64,000 nucleotides of DNA from UBA7957 sp965224675 (GTDB lineage Bacteria > Pseudomonadota > Gammaproteobacteria > Granulosicoccales > Granulosicoccaceae). Every line of letters begins with the position of its first letter. Position 1 is the first letter of the stretch. The notes under the pieces are model-generated. The model saw nothing but the letters and a program-made list of their open reading frames with translations. It was not told the DNA's origin and made no database searches. The translations under genes were made by a program, and so were the position numbers. The stretch lies in NCBI GenBank assembly GCA_965224675.1, contig CBDDAA010000004.1, positions 1,612,001 through 1,676,000 on the forward strand. Reading direction: 5' to 3'. Positions 63,071 through 64,000 of the stretch are shown here, in pieces.

Positions 63071-63391
63071 TTAAACAAAAGCCTCCCAATCCAGTAACAC
63101 CTCATGGAAGTGTAAAGTACTGGTGGTATAAGTTTGTGCATCTTCATCAGCCTCACTCGCGATGCTCACTTCTTTTGGTGTCATGGTCACTGTATGGGCG
63201 TTTCCATAGAACTCTCTTGATTCTGCATGGCCGTTTTGAACCGCCCAGAGGTCATCAAGTAGTGCTTGTAGAATAATAGTATCTTCTTGAATATCAGTTT
63301 CCAGGAAAACAGTCAGCAAATGTTCCACCAGGGGGCCGCGGGCACATGCAATATCATTTTTATCTCGAAAGAACCTCAGTTTTTTTGCCAT
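63071..63391 (-). CDS. Small acidic protein (YacL-like, or EndoU partner)
   Basis: A 106-residue protein starting MAKKLRFFRDKNDIACARGP, then acidic (SIASEADEDAQTYTTSTLHF, ending LLDWEAFV). The N-terminus FFRD and GNAHTVTMTPKEVSI recall YacL/UPF0231, but the match is weak. ATG 63391 has AAAGGA. It starts 4 bp after the EndoU gene stops, so it is co-transcribed with it; a cytoplasmic acidic protein behind a nuclease gene could be its immunity protein. Confidence 0.5.
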   Translation of the reverse strand: MAKKLRFFRDKNDIACARGPLVEHLLTVFLETDIQEDTIILQALLDDLWAVQNGHAESREFYGNAHTVTMTPKEVSIASEADEDAQTYTTSTLHFHEVLLDWEAFV

Positions 63392-63395
63392 ACGC

Positions 63396-63917
63396 TTAAT
63401 CCTTTTGAAAAACGGGAAATGCGGTGTTGATTTTGCCTTTGTGCAAATAACCTTGAATGGGAAAGCCGAGACCAGATGGTCCATTCCAGGGTTTGTTTTT
63501 CTTTTTATTCCGATTTTTGTAGGCGTGTAATATTGCCTGGATCACCTCTTCCTGAGAAAGAGCATCTGGAAAAAGACTGGAGAATTTCTCTCTCCATTGC
63601 TTCTGGGTTTTGTCATAGACTTCTATGCGAGCAGTATAGACACCTCGTTTGTTGGGTTTGGACATAACCCTGGATAGTCGCGCTGTAGATGGATCCTTAC
63701 CCCCCGGTCGCGCATGAAACCCGGTAGGTTTACCGCGTCTGTTAATTTCACCTTGAAAAACATGTTTTAAATTAATGGCCGGGGATGTGTCAGACCATTC
63801 TCGAATTGCTGTATCTGCATCGTTAGCGGAGCAGGAAAAAAGTGGCAATAACAGTAGCAGGACAACAAAACAGTAATGGCAGCTTACCCATTTCGTTCGT
63901 TGAAAATTCTTAATCAT
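63396..63917 (-). CDS. EndoU-domain nuclease-like lipoprotein
   Basis: A 173-residue protein with an N-terminal hydrophobic signal and lipobox-like LLPLFSC (VVLLLLLPLFSC). The mature part carries the bacterial EndoU pattern: LKHVFQGEINRRGKPTGFHA, a central basic stretch, FPDALSQEEVIQAILHAYKN, and SGLGFPIQGYLHKGKINTAF. EndoU domains are RNases found as secreted toxins. Histidines in HVFQG and GFHA are the expected catalytic pair. The small acidic gene follows 4 bp later. Confidence 0.72.
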   Translation of the reverse strand: MIKNFQRTKWVSCHYCFVVLLLLLPLFSCSANDADTAIREWSDTSPAINLKHVFQGEINRRGKPTGFHARPGGKDPSTARLSRVMSKPNKRGVYTARIEVYDKTQKQWREKFSSLFPDALSQEEVIQAILHAYKNRNKKKNKPWNGPSGLGFPIQGYLHKGKINTAFPVFQKD

Positions 63918-64000
63918 TCTGAAATCAGTCTGGTTAGGATTTGTTTAACTTCAATTTTACTCATTTATCGCGTATTTTCCACAACTTAATAAGGATTCAT

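Noticed and set aside
1..64000. CRISPR arrays, rRNA and tRNA genes
   Set aside because: No regularly spaced repeats, and no cloverleaf or rRNA-like segment noticed in the intergenic regions.

Overview
The window reads as chromosome of a gammaproteobacterium, probably marine. Support comes from an Rsd/AlgQ anti-sigma factor, apaGH, the order lgt-thyA-folA, an alanine-rich Lpp/OprI-type lipoprotein and a large 2-aminoethylphosphonate (AEP) utilisation region. Genus cannot be fixed from sequence alone. No rRNA, tRNA or CRISPR array was seen.

Layout. 1-1.1 kb: decayed IS21-type remnant and a BrnT/BrnA-like toxin-antitoxin pair between imperfect direct repeats. 1.1-5.7 kb: arginine transaminase pathway genes (aruI, aruH, gbuA-like) and a DUF457 membrane protein. 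5.8-6.3 kb: wreckage of Rhs and FN3-like genes. 6.5-9.0 kb: diheme cytochrome c and cytochrome c', divergent from a LysR regulator whose start codon lies inside a 28-bp perfect palindrome. 9.2-20.9 kb: an A/T-rich, co-oriented accessory cluster. It contains an aminotransferase, a private aspartokinase, an aspartate-semialdehyde dehydrogenase broken by an in-frame amber codon, an EamA exporter, an M14/DUF2817 deacylase, an aldehyde dehydrogenase, two M29-like paralogues (one with a damaged metal site), a GNAT-like protein and a heme-oxygenase-like diiron oxidase. It is headed by a 16-codon leader ORF and a terminator-like hairpin. I read it as an undescribed pathway for an aspartate-derived small molecule. 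21.3-24.9 kb: a divergent pair, SLOG-SLATT membrane protein and TIR-TM-FGE-fold protein, a candidate conflict/defence module.

25-28.9 kb: LysR gene and a metallo-beta-lactamase-fold gene cut by an IS3-family element at its metal-binding motif. 29-30.7 kb: glutathionyl-hydroquinone reductase-like protein and a CDGSH/ferredoxin/CDGSH protein. 31.2-49.4 kb: phosphonate region with phnW and phnX, a complete Liv-type ABC importer, an AepXVW-type AEP importer, an EamA protein, an 819-residue dimethylglycine/sarcosine dehydrogenase-like flavoprotein and a LysR of the phosphonate-associated type. Import, transamination to phosphonoacetaldehyde and C-P hydrolysis are all encoded here; the flavoprotein may feed in N-methylated substrates.

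49.4-64 kb: mostly housekeeping genes (hemL, ycgN, rsd, an rlmI-type methyltransferase, a GGDEF-EAL protein, lgt, thyA, folA, apaH, apaG), then two L,D-transpeptidases bracketing a small lipoprotein, and finally an EndoU-domain lipoprotein with a small acidic neighbour that could be its immunity protein. Protein identities are recognised by eye from motifs; no database search was run.
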